Source: Maea johnstoni (lineage: Eukaryota; Annelida; Polychaeta; Spionida; Magelonidae). Taken from it: a stretch of DNA of 64,000 nt. The notes beneath the pieces were generated by a model. It saw only the letters and a list, made by a program, of their open reading frames with translations, made no database searches and was not told where the DNA came from. Positions 21,846 through 32,385 of this stretch are shown piece after piece; position 1 is the first letter of the stretch; every line of letters begins with the position of its first letter. The position numbers were made by a program, and so were the translations under genes. Where the stretch lies: contig OZ012695.1 in NCBI GenBank assembly GCA_963942565.1, positions 7,700,922-7,764,921 on the forward strand. The letters are read 5' to 3'.

Positions 21846-21858
21846 GTACGGCACCGCT

Positions 21859-22124
21859 GAAATAATGCACACTCCCTTGAGAAGGGGGTTGCTAGTGAAA
21901 TAATGCACACTCCCTTGAGAAGGGGGTTGCTAGTGAAATAATGCACACTCCCTTGAGAAGGTGGTTGCTAGTGAAATAATGCACACTCCCTTGAGAAGGG
22001 GTTTGCTTGTGAAATAATGCACACTCCCTTGAGAAGGGGGTTGCTAGTGAAATAATGCACACTCCCTTGAGAAGGGGGTTGCTAGTGAAATAATGCACAC
22101 TCCCTTGAGAAGGGGGTTACCGGC
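21859..22124 (+). repeat. 38-bp minisatellite, seven units
   Basis: GAAATAATGCACACTCCCTT, then GAGAAGGGGGTTGCTAGT repeats at 21859, 21897, 21935 and so on with only one or two changes per unit, ending in a diverged eighth copy. The near identity suggests recent expansion. Confidence 0.97.
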
Positions 22125-22484
22125 AAAATAAGGCTCTCTCCCTTAAGTAGGGGCGGGGCATTAGAGAACCATGAAAGCAGCCATTCGCTTAACCTTTTTA
22201 ATGGCCTTTTCCAATATAACCCTTACTCCTACTTTATTTCATTGTATCCCTACCTTCAGTTGCCTCTGCAAATTTTACTTACATGGCACAAAAGTGTAAG
22301 GAATGAATTTTCTTGCGTTGTTTGTGTTTCTTCAGTGTTTGGCACTATTTGGCCTTTCAGCTTGTGATATGTAGATTAATCGCTCGTCAAACTCGGCGTG
22401 ATTTTTCGGGTGAATGCCATCACTACTTACAACAGGATAAAACAATGTTATATATTTTTGCTGAACTTTCTCTTCTCACTTCAG

Positions 22485-22701
22485 GGATATGTGCCTGAGG
22501 TTTGCGGACCTGGAGCGTATGCTGGGCGAGATCGACCGCGCCCGAGCCGTCTACGCCCACTGCTCCCAGATGTGCGACCCGCGGCAGACCTCCGAATTCT
22601 GGCAGAAGTGGAAGGAGTTTGAGATCAAGCATGGCAACGAGGACACCGTCAGGGAGATGCTCAGGATCAAGAGAAGTGTGCAGGCCATCTACAACACCCA
22701 G
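22485..22701 (+). CDS. XAB2: XAB2/SYF1 exon 11
   Basis: Encodes [20 protein letters not shown], then [19 protein letters not shown], then [15 protein letters not shown]. This is the last block of HAT repeats. Acceptor is cacttcag and donor CCCAG|gtacga; it enters in phase 2 and leaves in phase 0. The exon is GC-rich against its introns. Confidence 0.96.
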
Positions 22702-22709
22702 GTACGAAT

Positions 22710-22950
22710 TACGATTCTTCGTCACTTTTTCTGCCATATTGCATTGACATTGACATATTGTTGGAAGTTGTAGAGGAAAAATAAAAATTGCAAACTACGG
22801 AAATTTGAAATTTCAGTTTTCGTCACTTTTTCTGCAATATTGCGGTTAAGTCGTGACTGCCCAGGTTTAAGTGGTAGAGGAAACCAAAGTTCCCGGCAAA
22901 ACCACTGCATAACCTAAAGTCACTGGAAACTTTCTCACATGTCCCGGCCG
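22710..22950 (-). mobile_element. tRNA-headed SINE, head missing, two tail pieces
   Basis: Two tail pieces (about 22710-22740 and 22800-22850) with TCGTCACTTTTTCTGC, and a body with GTAGAGGAAACCAAAGTTCC and AAAGTCACTGGAAACTTTCT. The tRNA head is absent. As at exon 3, the piece begins a few bases after an XAB2 donor. Confidence 0.7.
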
Positions 22951-23052
22951 GAGGAAAATGTCACTAGATATTTTTATGATTGTCAATAATTTTGGACACC
23001 TGCTTTCAAAATCCTTGCTAAGGTCCTGTGGTTACTAAGGTGTTACCTGTTG

Positions 23053-23054
<2 letters not shown>

Positions 23055-23123
<69 letters not shown>

Positions 23124-23130
23124 TGTATAT
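23055..23130. repeat. (AT)n microsatellite
   Basis: About 75 bp of alternating AT in an XAB2 intron. Confidence 0.95.
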
Positions 23131-23326
23131 TGGCGCTACAGTACTATTATGAGAAATATTTTACTGAAAGTTGTTGGTTCTTTGGGTTTAACCGTTCCTC
23201 TCCTCTCAAATTTTTCTTTTCAAATATTTATCTACTTGGTATCTAGTTTGTTTTTTTCACGTTACCAGATTTTGTGTGTATCCTAGATGTAAATGAATGA
23301 TGATTATGAAATCTCCTCGTCTTTAG

Positions 23327-23387
23327 GTGAACTTCATGTCTGCCCAGATGTTGGCTGCCCAGTCGGGAGGAAAGAATGAGACTGCAG
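23327..23387 (+). CDS. XAB2: XAB2/SYF1 exon 12
   Basis: Short exon encoding VNFMSAQMLAAQSGGKNETA. It matches the VNFMASQML start of the family's less conserved C-terminal region. Acceptor is tctttag and donor GCAG|gtaaga; it enters in phase 0 and leaves in phase 1. Confidence 0.92.
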
Positions 23388-23590
23388 GTAAGAATCACAT
23401 TGTTTTATTTATCATAAGAATCGTCCAGTGAACATGTACAGAAGTTACATTGTGTGAGACGGGTGCTGCCATCTATTGCATCAGTATACAACTACATTAC
23501 CCTACATCCAAGCATTTCTCATCAAATGCTTTCTCATCATTAAAAATAGCATTGTTCACACTTTTCTCACCTTTTGTTATTTTTATAATT

Positions 23591-23597
23591 TTATATA

Positions 23598-23675
<78 letters not shown>
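23591..23675. repeat. (TA)n microsatellite
   Basis: About 85 bp of TA in the intron between exons 12 and 13. Confidence 0.95.
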
Positions 23676-23676
<1 letters not shown>

Positions 23677-24146
23677 TTATTTATATATGTTTTCATTACA
23701 AGTAGGCAGTCATATATTTCATCCTGTTTAAGATGTTATAAGTGTCATTTTCTACAACCAGATTTTACCAATGATTTCATTATACCTTGTTGTGAAAGAT
23801 CAACTTAAACAAAAACGGCATAAATTTGAAAATGGCTACAACTTGTGTACCTAAGTGTCACATTGTTAAGTTGTACAGGTACAGATAGGGTAATATTTTG
23901 ACCCTTTCAGACCCACTGCAGCCCACAAAGACTCTTTCTGGTGATTTTTCTTAACAAAAGCACTTTTGGAAAATATTTGAAAAATGAGAAATTGTTATTG
24001 GAATTCACCTTATAAATCTCCCTCAAATATTTTGTGAATTGCTACTTGTATCAAGTATCAAGTACCAGTACCATTCCCTACCTGACATCATTTGTCTTTA
24101 ATTTTCGGGGGTTCAGACCGATATTAATTATCTTCTTCACCACCAG

Positions 24147-24264
24147 GTGGAGAGCCGGCAGCAGAACCGGACGAGATGCAGAAATTGGAGGATCGTGCTC
24201 GTCAGCTCGCGCAGGAAGCCGTGAAAGATCAACCCAAACCCGATACTGGAATCTTATTCGTCAG
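24147..24264 (+). CDS. XAB2: XAB2/SYF1 exon 13 (last one found)
   Basis: Encodes EPAAEPDEMQKLEDRARQLA, then QEAVKDQPKPDTGILFVR, fitting the family's QLAxEAxxDQP...ILFVR. Acceptor is caccag and donor GTCAG|gttcgt, a weaker donor than the others; it enters in phase 1 and leaves in phase 2. About 45-70 residues with an acidic tail should follow. No such exon was recognised at 24265-25921 or farther right. Confidence 0.94.
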
Positions 24265-24361
24265 GTTCGTACTCGTCTTTTAAAAAAGTATTCTTTATTT
24301 TCAGTTTTGTGTTTGATTCTTATCCAATATGTACAATTTCTTATGCATTTTTTAGAAATCA

Positions 24362-24878
24362 CAGTTAAACCTGCTTAAGAGACTATCTGTCTACCAAGAC
24401 CAGTATCCTGATTTCTACCCCAAATCCAAATGCAATATTTATCCCTTTATATTTGGATAAACCTGTCTACAAAGACAACTTTGACTTGTCCAGGCACCAA
24501 CATGAGTTTCAGAAATAACTTACCATGCAGGGCAAATAGTTAGTGATTTTTACTTGCCCTCCATAATTTTTGTCAGACCTAAAAAAAGTTATAAGATATT
24601 CTAGAATGTATTATTTCTCAGGGATCAAAAGATTTGAAACATCAGTTTCCTTTTAATATTGCCGCATTTTTTGCATATTTCTGGGTATTTGTGCCCATAT
24701 TTAAAAAAGCGTCTCGTTCAGAAGATAAACTTACCCATTTGGGCAAGTGCAAAATACATGTATAATGAACTTGCCTGATAGCCCTTTTCATTATTAAATT
24801 CACTTGCGGGGCAAGCAGACAAGCATTTGTGCCAGTGTCTGTTGTCCACTTATTGGTTTGATTAAGCAGGTTTGACTG
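24362..24878. mobile_element. pogo/Tigger-like MITE
   Basis: The left end CAGTTAAACCTGCTTAAGA and the inverted right end CAGTCAAACCTGCTTAAT pair over 17 of 18 bases. CAGT-AAACCT ends are typical of the pogo branch of Tc1/mariner. An internal AAACCTGTCTACAAAGACAA block also fits. The flanking dinucleotides are CA and TG rather than TA. No transposase frame. Confidence 0.75.
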
Positions 24879-25239
24879 TGACTGTATGGAATTGTTAGAT
24901 GTTTGGCAGATTTGTGATAAAGTTTTTTGTGTGTGCTCTATTTTTAGATTACTGTTGGAGACTGATTCAAAAAGTATTTTGATTTGTCTGTCTCATTATA
25001 CATATATGCTTCATTTCCACTGTTCATTGATTCATTATATCTATTCTCTCTTTTTTCACCTGTGTATGTTTAATTGCAAAGTAAAACATTCGTATAGAAA
25101 GGCATGCCCCTCAAATCATCAAAATGAGATATATAACATGATTTCAGTTTCAGTAGAATAGTTATCACATTTCATATAATGATGAGTTCTGATCAGCCTT
25201 GCTTCATAAGTTAGAGAACCATAAATAAAGGATGTGAAT

Positions 25240-25440
25240 GTTCACCAAATTTCCAGAAATCCAAAGGAATCTTCAGGAATTTCAAATAAGTCTCAGCAAT
25301 TCCTATTGGAATTGCAAGGATTTCCCTGAAAAGAATTCTAGAAAAATCAATGAATTTTCAGGAATTCCAAGAATTTCGAAGGAGTTTCAAATAATTCTCT
25401 GTATTCCTATGAATTCCGAGTATTTCCCAGGATAGCTCAC
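25240..25440. repeat. Degenerate GGAATTCC-rich repeat
   Basis: Many short imperfect GGAATT/TTCC motifs. TTTCAAATAAGTCTC and TTTCAAATAATTCTC mark two related halves about 115 bp apart. The reading frame through it is compositional, not a gene. Confidence 0.55.
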
Positions 25441-25559
25441 CTTCACTTTGCTATGCTTCAACAACTTCACCTTTTTGTCACCTAAACTCTCATTGTATTT
25501 GTCACAGATATCCGATCGGAACAAGTATTAGATCAAAGACCCGATTCATATTTGTGACG

Positions 25560-25774
25560 TTAATCCTTATGCTGCTGGTAGCTAATTTGGCCAATACAAA
25601 ATGATGCAAAAAAAAGCTGAATAATGACTGAAACCCTGGCAAATGGGTACTCATCTGAGAGTACTCCATGCAAGCTACCTAATAAATACCAACATGGCAG
25701 GGTTTAGATGGTTTGCAAGCATCTTTGTGTCCTTGTTCTTTGGACAAAATTACCCTTAGCATTGGAAGGGTTTA
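25560..25774 (+). mobile_element. TTAA-A MITE between XAB2 and the TRIM-NHL gene
   Basis: Runs from TTAATCCTTATGCTGCTGG to AGCATTGGAAGGGTTTA. Full length, with mutated terminal TTAA on the right. It lies about 150 bp beyond the stop of the minus-strand gene. Confidence 0.85.
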
Positions 25775-25921
25775 GCCTTGACAACTAAACCTTTTGGTCA
25801 CTTAAATTCCCAATGTATTTGTCACAGATATTGAAACCAGTATCAAGTTAAAGACCCAATTTATATTTGTGACTTTAATTGTTTTTGCCTTATAATGTAA
25901 GGGGTTCACAGACTCCATTTG

Positions 25922-27880
25922 CTAAAATTGGAAGAGTTTTATCCTTGAGTTCGCTAAATCCACGCTCTCGGTCACCAGCAGCTGACCCGTCGAGTGATTC
26001 AGGGCGATCGCCCACGGCGCATGAACCTGATCGGACGTCAGCACTGTACGTAGAAAACTCCCGTCCGGGCTGAACATACACACGCGATTGTTCTCGCTTT
26101 CTGCCACCAGGACGTTATCATGCTGGTCTACACATACTCCATGTGGAAACATCATCTGACCTTCGTTGCGACCCCATGTGCCGAACTTATGTAGAAACTG
26201 GCCACGCGCATCGAAGACCTTTATGCAGTGGCTCCCCCACACTGAAATGATGAGGTTATCGCTAGAGTCAACGCACACATAAGACGGTTGGTTAAATTGC
26301 TCGTCCCCGGATCCCTTTGAGCCGAATTGCGTTATTAGTTTTCCGTCTGAGGAGTGGATGCTGACGCAGTGTGGACCGGTATCCGTGACGATGACCTGAC
26401 CGAAGCGATTTACGGCGATTCCTGTCGGCCACATGAACTTCCCCCATTGGCCGACAAGCTCGCCTGAGGTAGTGTAAACTTTAATGCACTTGTCTTTCCG
26501 GTCCGTCACGACGATACATCCACGTTTCGTGATCGCCACCGACCAGGGCTCCAGCTCGCCTTCCCCGACACACTGCAGGAGATTTCCTTCCCGATTGAAA
26601 ATTTTTAGGCGATAATTTCCTCTGTCCGCCACCACAAAGTCTCCATTCGGTAAAAAGACCGCATCGGTTGGTATGTTTGGCTCGCCAGGTCTAGCGCCCC
26701 GCATGTTGATTTTACAAACCAGCGATGTACCTTTCATCATGGAATTTGTTGTTTCATCAAGGCCGTCGCTCTGACCGCCATGTTGTTTTCGGCTATTCAG
26801 GTGTATGGGCACCTCCTCCAGTTGGCCAAGGTTAACATTCCCGCTTTTTGAGGGCGCAAATTTAGCGGCCTTTGTTAAATGGTGCATGTTGGGTAGGTTA
26901 TAACGAGAAGCAGTTCGCAGCCGTATCGATAAAGGCTGGAAAACCGCCAAAATTTGTAGAGGGTTATCCGACTTAATGATATTGGTGGTGTATGTGTGTA
27001 GGCCTCTTAAAGCTGTCACATGGAAATTTGTAGTCTCTTTTTCCACTCGAATGTCTTGCAAGGCATCTTGGCGGGTTTTAAGTTTGGCTAGTAAGATACT
27101 CTCCTGCTGTTTAATGCTCCGGATCATATCTTCGGCACGCTGCTGGATTGCCGTTCTGGCCTCGTGGAGAGAATGTTCGCTTATTGCTTCAATATTCGTC
27201 AACTGCGAGCTGCGATCCTCGGCTATCTTGAGTTTAATTCCTATACCGTCCACCAGGTTCTCTATGAGCTCCTTCTCGGCATCGAGGTTGTTGCGTAAAT
27301 CTCCTATATCATGGTTTTCGTGGCCCTGCTCGGCACATATAGGGCACAGCGCTTCGTTGCACTTTTTACAGAAATAAGCGACCGTTTTGTATCCGTGGGG
27401 TTTACACACTATATCCACGGAGTCCGAGTGGGATATGTGGACGATGACGTGGTCCCGAGATAGAGGTTTCATGACGTGCTTATCGGCACAGTCAAGGCAC
27501 AGGTTGATGCGACACTGGCCGCAATGCTTTTTCGCCGTCGTATCCGTTCCTTGCAGCTTTTTGCACACCTCACATAGTCTCCTTTCGTGTTTTATCGTTA
27601 AATTCCTCAGCGATTCTTCTATTCGTTGAATCCGCAAATCCTGCTGAAGTCCATTGACGCCATTTTGCGGAATGGCGACGACTTCTTGGCACATCGGGCA
27701 TGGCATTTTTCGCTTTTGTGAGCCGGCCTGTTTTTGGTAGACCTCGAAGGCCTTCTGTATGCACACGGCACAGAAGGTGTGGGCGCAGGGCAGGGTGCGG
27801 GGCGTCTTGTAGGGCATGAAGCAGACCATGCAGTGCAGGAACTCGTGCGCCTGGAGGTCCACCGGCGGAGAGTCCGCCAT
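25922..27880 (-). CDS. TRIM-NHL family protein, 652 residues
   Basis: Probable RING E3 ubiquitin ligase. RING C3HC4: C17, C20, C32, H34, C37, C40, C61, C64. First B-box: C103, C106, C120, C123, C128, C131, H135, H144. Second B-box: C159, H162, C171, C174, C179, C182, H187, H190. Coiled coil about 195-285. Six NHL blades: about 404-432, 445-473, 485-513, 532-560, 579-607 and 622-652. No filamin domain is seen, unlike TRIM2/3/71, so it is closer in layout to TRIM32-like or brat/mei-P26-like proteins. The start ATGGCGGACTC in good Kozak context gives MADSPPVDLQ. The open frame continues 38 codons upstream, but that stretch crosses a likely intron end at 27928. Intact, one coding exon, convergent with XAB2. 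Orthology is unresolved. Confidence 0.94.
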   Translation of the reverse strand: MADSPPVDLQAHEFLHCMVCFMPYKTPRTLPCAHTFCAVCIQKAFEVYQKQAGSQKRKMPCPMCQEVVAIPQNGVNGLQQDLRIQRIEESLRNLTIKHERRLCEVCKKLQGTDTTAKKHCGQCRINLCLDCADKHVMKPLSRDHVIVHISHSDSVDIVCKPHGYKTVAYFCKKCNEALCPICAEQGHENHDIGDLRNNLDAEKELIENLVDGIGIKLKIAEDRSSQLTNIEAISEHSLHEARTAIQQRAEDMIRSIKQQESILLAKLKTRQDALQDIRVEKETTNFHVTALRGLHTYTTNIIKSDNPLQILAVFQPLSIRLRTASRYNLPNMHHLTKAAKFAPSKSGNVNLGQLEEVPIHLNSRKQHGGQSDGLDETTNSMMKGTSLVCKINMRGARPGEPNIPTDAVFLPNGDFVVADRGNYRLKIFNREGNLLQCVGEGELEPWSVAITKRGCIVVTDRKDKCIKVYTTSGELVGQWGKFMWPTGIAVNRFGQVIVTDTGPHCVSIHSSDGKLITQFGSKGSGDEQFNQPSYVCVDSSDNLIISVWGSHCIKVFDARGQFLHKFGTWGRNEGQMMFPHGVCVDQHDNVLVAESENNRVCMFSPDGSFLRTVLTSDQVHAPWAIALNHSTGQLLVTESVDLANSRIKLFQF

Positions 27881-27930
27881 CTTGCTCCCGCTACTACTAC
27901 GTTCCTGGGCGATCAGAGGGAGGTCAGCTG
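27881..27930 (-). promoter_or_regulatory. 5' UTR end and splice acceptor of the TRIM-NHL exon
   Basis: On the minus strand TTGTGTGTTTCAG|CTGACC is a good acceptor about 47 bases before the ATG, so at least one non-coding 5' exon probably lies farther right. It was not located. Confidence 0.6.
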
Positions 27931-28275
27931 AAACACACAAGAAAAGAATGTAAATGGAGATAAAAAGAGGAAAATTATCAGCTGAAATAAACAAATAGTG
28001 AACTGAAACATACGAGAAAAGACTTTGAATGGAGATAAAGAGCGGAAAACAAAAAATTGTTGAAAAAAGGATGAATTATCAGATGAAATATACAAAATGT
28101 GGGTAAATAGAAACAGAGAAATTAGGTGTATTTGATTTGGGAATTCTGCCCCTCATCACTCTTTAACCATCTCAGAGACATGACTAGTCTGTTGCCAAGG
28201 TATCGGCTGTAATAGATATGAAATGAATGTGAATGGAGACAATAAAACAAAATGGCGACAATGAAAAATATAGAA
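27922..28275. repeat. Degenerate tandem repeat over the TRIM-NHL acceptor
   Basis: CAGCTGAAACACACAAGAAA, then AGAATGTAAATGGAGATAAA recurs with decay near 27925, 27979, 28002, 28079 and 28217. At least one other copy (TTATTTCAGCTGATAA on the minus strand) also looks like an acceptor. Confidence 0.6.
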
Positions 28276-29560
28276 AGCTGTTAGCTGGAATGAAAGGATA
28301 ATATGGAATGTATTCAGTTCTGAATTCAACTATATACCTGTACTGTTTTCCCAATAGGAAGTGATTTGGATGTTACATCATACTTTCCATTGCAGGAGTC
28401 AGAAGGATTTTTTGGCTATCCTCAGCTATAGATGATACATTACATTACATAAAAAGATATAAAATAAGTGCTCCCAGAATTAGTTTTACTTCTACTGTAT
28501 CTGAAACACAAGGAAATCACAACAGAATCCCCTCCTGGTATAAGACTCTCTCTAACATTAATCCTCTTTGCTCACAAATACTCTCTCACTCGATTCACCT
28601 CTGTTTTCTATTGTATCACGCTATTTTTATGAAAAACACTCTTTGATTGTAAGCTTCAGGCGGCACCAGTGGCTTGGTACAGTTAGTGCAGAATTGATTG
28701 CCGTTAAATGTGTCTTATTTTTCCCATATTGTGTTGTTTTTCTTGACTCATGAGAATAGTGCACAGTGCAATAGAAGATATACAATTTAAGTTGCTGGAT
28801 ATATTTTTAGAAAGGGGTATGCATTTTTTTTTTTACAAAATCTAATAATTTTTTCTGTTAAAGTGTAGGGGTTGTATCAGGAGATGGGATGTCTGAAATT
28901 TCATACAATATATAAGAAAAATATCATTACAACTTAAGTCACAACAATGGAATGGTTGACAAATCTAGGGGGTCATAAAATGACCCCCCTAATCTAAAAT
29001 TGATTGCCATTTAATGTCTGTGTTACCCGGAATTACAGTGACTATAGACTTTGAATGGATGGATATATTTTTACTAGGTGGTTTTCATTTCTTATACAAA
29101 ATCTAAAGAATAATCTTTTTGATTGTAAACATTTTCAATTATAAAAAGATTTACATGTATACCCGGTCAGTTTAAACAACACACAAGTTTACAATATCAT
29201 CCGTGACAATATCTCAATGTTATGATACTTCTGAAACTAAATTATATACATAAGCTTAAAATCGATATAAGCGCAAATGGTGAAGTATTTGACGACATGT
29301 TGTTAGTTTGGTTTTGAGCAAGATGTTTTTCAAAATATGCATTTAATAGTAGGTTATGATCAAAATAGTTGGTCTTTTAGAGATGCCACAACCATCATTT
29401 GATAAAAGCCAAAAGTCATAACTAAGAAGAATTGTTTTGTTAAAGTCTCAGCCATTACAGAATTGTGCAAACATGACACAGCAAGAACAATGGACGGTCA
29501 ATTTTGACCTACAAAAGACTTAGCAGTACAACAGGGGTCATTCAGTTTTTCTCCTTAAGG
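28276..29560. other. Intergenic stretch without a recognised gene
   Basis: AT-rich. Two weakly similar segments, about 28690-28860 and 28990-29120, share AATTGATTGCC, GGATATATTTTTA and TACAAAATCTAA blocks, suggesting an old duplication. Nothing else supportable was seen. Confidence 0.5.
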
Positions 29561-29562
29561 AT

Positions 29563-29815
29563 CTTATTCTAAAGTGGTTAGCGTGATGGCTTTCAGTGAC
29601 AGCTGGGTTCAAGGCCGTTGGCAGGCCAGTATGTGAGGGCAGCGAAATGTACAGCGAAATGTACGCTGCTATCATGAGATGAAGTCCGGGGCTGATAGCC
29701 GATAATAACCCATCTCCCTGGAGAGCAGCTCTACATCAAAGCACAGGCAAGCTGATGTAAAACTAATACAATGTGGCACGTCTATCCTGGTCCAACCTGA
29801 GCCACCGCCTCACAC
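29563..29815 (+). mobile_element. tRNA-derived SINE, second family
   Basis: A-box TGGTTAGCGTGATGG (29575-29589) and B-box GGTTCAAGGCC (29606-29616) have proper tRNA-like order, about 16 bases apart. They are followed by a non-tRNA body with CTCCCTGGAGAGCAGCTC. The element ends where the 48-bp minisatellite starts. A functional tRNA is unlikely because no acceptor stem pairs. Confidence 0.75.
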
Positions 29816-29817
29816 CA

Positions 29818-30880
29818 ACTGATAGGGTGGGTCACTAGACCAGTAGGATATCTGTGTGTGTAGGACGGATAGGGTGGGTTCACTAGACCAGTAGGATATC
29901 TGTGTGTGTAGGACGGATAGGGTGGGTCACTAGACCACTAGGATATCTGTGTGTGTAGGACGGATAGGGTGGGTCACTAGACCAGTAGGATATCTGTGTG
30001 TGTAGGACGGATAGGGTGGGTCACTAGACCAGTAGGATATCTGTGTGTGTAGGACGGATAGGGTGGGTCACTAGACCAGTAGGATATCTGTGTGTGTAGG
30101 ACGGATAGGGTGGGTCACTAGACCAGTAGGATATCTGTGTGTGAAGGACGGATAGGGTGGGTTCACTAGACCAGTAGGATATCTGTGTGTGTAGGACGGA
30201 TAGGGTGGGTTCACTAGACCAGTAGGATATCTGTGTGTGAAGGACGGATAGGGTGGGTTCACTAGACCAGTAGGATATCTGTGTGTGTAGGACGGATAGG
30301 GTGGGTCACTAGACCAGTAGGATATCTGTGTGTGTAGGACGGATAGGGTGGGTCACTAGACCAGTAGGATATCTGTGTGTGTAGGACGGATAGGGTGGGT
30401 TCACTAGACCAGTAGGATATCTGTGTGTGTAGGACGGATAGGGTGGGTTCACTAGACCAGTAGGATATCTGTGTGTGTAGGACGGATAGGGTGGGTCACT
30501 AGACCAGTAGGATATCTGTGTGTGTAGGACGGATAGGGTGGGTTCACTAGACCAGTAGGATATCTGTGTGTGTAGGACGGATAGGGTGGGTTCACTAGAC
30601 CAGTAGGATATCTGTGTGTGTAGGACGGATAGGGTGGGTTCACTAGACCAGTAGGATATCTGTGTGTGTAGGACGGATAGGGTGGGTTCACTAGACCAGT
30701 AGGATATCTGTGTGTATAGGACGGATAGGGTGGGTTCACTAGACCAGTAGGATATCTGTGTGTGTAGGACGGATAGGGTGGGTTCACTAGACCAGTAGGA
30801 TATCTGTGTGTGTAGGACGGATAGGGTGGGTCACTAGACCAGTAGGATATCTGTGTGTGAAGGACAGACAGGGTGGGTTC
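29818..30880. repeat. 47/48-bp minisatellite, about 22 units
   Basis: The unit GTAGGACGGATAGGGTGGGT, then TCACTAGACCAGTAGGATAT, then CTGTGTGT alternates between 47 bp (GGGTCAC) and 48 bp (GGGTTCAC). Runs of 48-bp units keep a minus-strand frame open (NPPYPSYTHRYPTGLV), which is an artefact. Units are almost identical, and the last ones degrade toward 30940. Confidence 0.97.
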
Positions 30881-30980
30881 ACTGAACCAGATACCTGGTA
30901 GGATAAAATTCTTTGTGTGTAGGACAGGAGGAAGGGGAAGGGAACAGTGTGTATAGTAGGATATCTGTCTAGGATCAGAT

Positions 30981-31000
30981 GGGGGGGGGGGGGGGGGGGG
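30981..31000 (+). repeat. G20 homopolymer
   Basis: The longest of several G or C runs. Others are at 1147-1160 (14), 4729-4743 (15), 7781-7791 (11), 44817-44829 (13), 46114-46123 (10) and a C run at 57780-57792 (13). All can form quadruplexes and are error-prone in sequencing. Confidence 0.95.
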
Positions 31001-32009
31001 TAAAGACCTGATACAGGATGCATGACAAATTGTGTGGGGGGATATGGAGCACGTAGGGAGTCAAAGGCCCGGGGGTTAATGAGTGGTGGCCTGGGAGGTA
31101 AGGGAGCTGGCCATAGGTCCTCTCTAAGGAGTCGAACCCTCGGGACATATTTGATAACAAATCCCAAACAAACAAAATAGCTGTCAAACTATCAAGAACA
31201 CACATGTGTTCCATGTGGCAAAAAAATAGCAAGGTTTGAGTGAAATTTACTCATACTCTTCTCAATTTGAGGAGTATCCTCTGTATCTGTGATACTGCTT
31301 GAGATGATCAATGCAAAATGATTCATGAATTCTCAAATTATTTGAAGGAAAGCTGAAGGTTGATTGCTAATAAACATTTCTCAATCAGATAATTTTTCGA
31401 CATATGCTTTTGTTAGAAATGTATCTCCGTTAAAGCCCCAGTTCACCCATTGATGCTGTAGCAGACAAAAAAGACATGGTTACTTTGGTGATATCTTTCT
31501 TCCAAAAACATCTTTTGGAAAATACTATAGAAGTAGATATGACAAAAGTAAGCAAAAAACTCTGCTTTAAATGTTCTGAGAATTCCTACTTTTTCTCAGT
31601 TATTTAAAAAGTAAGACAGATCAAGACCACAATTGCAAGAGTAACCTTAAGCTACAATCCAAATTGAACACCCTGATGGTCAATACTTACAGCTTTGCAG
31701 AAATCTTGACAACATCCTATTTAGCCTTAATGTACATCTACATTAATCAGTCAAATTAAAATAGAGGTTACTCATTCCTTATGAGCCTTGAGCTGTAATA
31801 AGTATATCCAAATATCCCATAACTGTCAGAGGTTTGACTATAATTCACTAGCACTGTAAGTGCTGAGTGGTAGGCTGGGAATTGTGGATCACGATGGTGA
31901 CGTGCACAGTTAACTGACCGTAGAGTCAGGTAACAGACCGCTGTTGATTTTTTGATTAGGCCACTACTGACCAGCAGCTAGCCTGGCTCCCAGGTCAAGT
32001 TGAATAGGT
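31001..32009. other. Intergenic stretch, few features
   Basis: A TTAA-B-like left arm is visible near 31440-31620 (ACCCATTGATGCTGTAGCAG, then a CATCTTTTGGAAAATA arm). No gene or other element was recognised. Confidence 0.45.
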
Positions 32010-32123
32010 TTAACCCATTAACATTTCTCCTCTTCCAAATAATGCGTTCTGCGTTCTGCGTGCAAGATTTCACCAAAGTTGTCAGGCTGCTTTAAATGGT
32101 CGCAGTGAGCATTAATAAGTTAA
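32010..32123. mobile_element. TTAA-B MITE, internally deleted
   Basis: Runs from TTAACCCATTAACATTTCTC to GTGAGCATTAATAAGTTAA. Only 114 bp: most of the left arm is gone, while both ends and both TTAA sites remain. A short tandem GCGTTCT duplication lies inside. Confidence 0.8.
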
Positions 32124-32153
32124 CCAAAGGAATATAAAGTATTGGCCTTTGGT

Positions 32154-32385
32154 TTAACCCATTCGCCAGGATCTATTAAGATACTTTTGGAAATATCAGG
32201 AATGAAAAAAACATTTGATAAGTGTTTGAGGGGAAATCAATGATATTGAGATTAAATTCACTGGATTGTCAATGGTTGGTTTCTCATCAATACTTCACCA
32301 TCACAAAATTTCCCAATAAATCCGAAGGTCAAATGATATCATCAAAATAGTCATGAGATTTTTAGGCACTTAAGGCAAAGAATGA
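32154..32385. mobile_element. TTAA-B-like MITE, weak copy
   Basis: It has a clear left end TTAACCCATTCGCCAGGATC. The right end was not placed with certainty. Confidence 0.4.

Noticed and set aside
26976-27931. Plus-strand ORFs of 65-133 residues opposite the TRIM-NHL exon
   Set aside because: They are shadows of the minus-strand coding exon and show no motif.
29563-29640. tRNA gene
   Set aside because: The A and B boxes are good, but the acceptor stem does not pair and a non-tRNA body follows, so it is a SINE.
29860-30790. Minus-strand repeat protein with PPYPSYTHRYPTG units
   Set aside because: The frame holds only where 48-bp units run together and breaks at each 47-bp unit, so this is a minisatellite.
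21859-30880. CRISPR-like arrays
   Set aside because: The 38-, 39- and 48-bp units are directly tandem with no variable spacers, in an animal genome. They are minisatellites.
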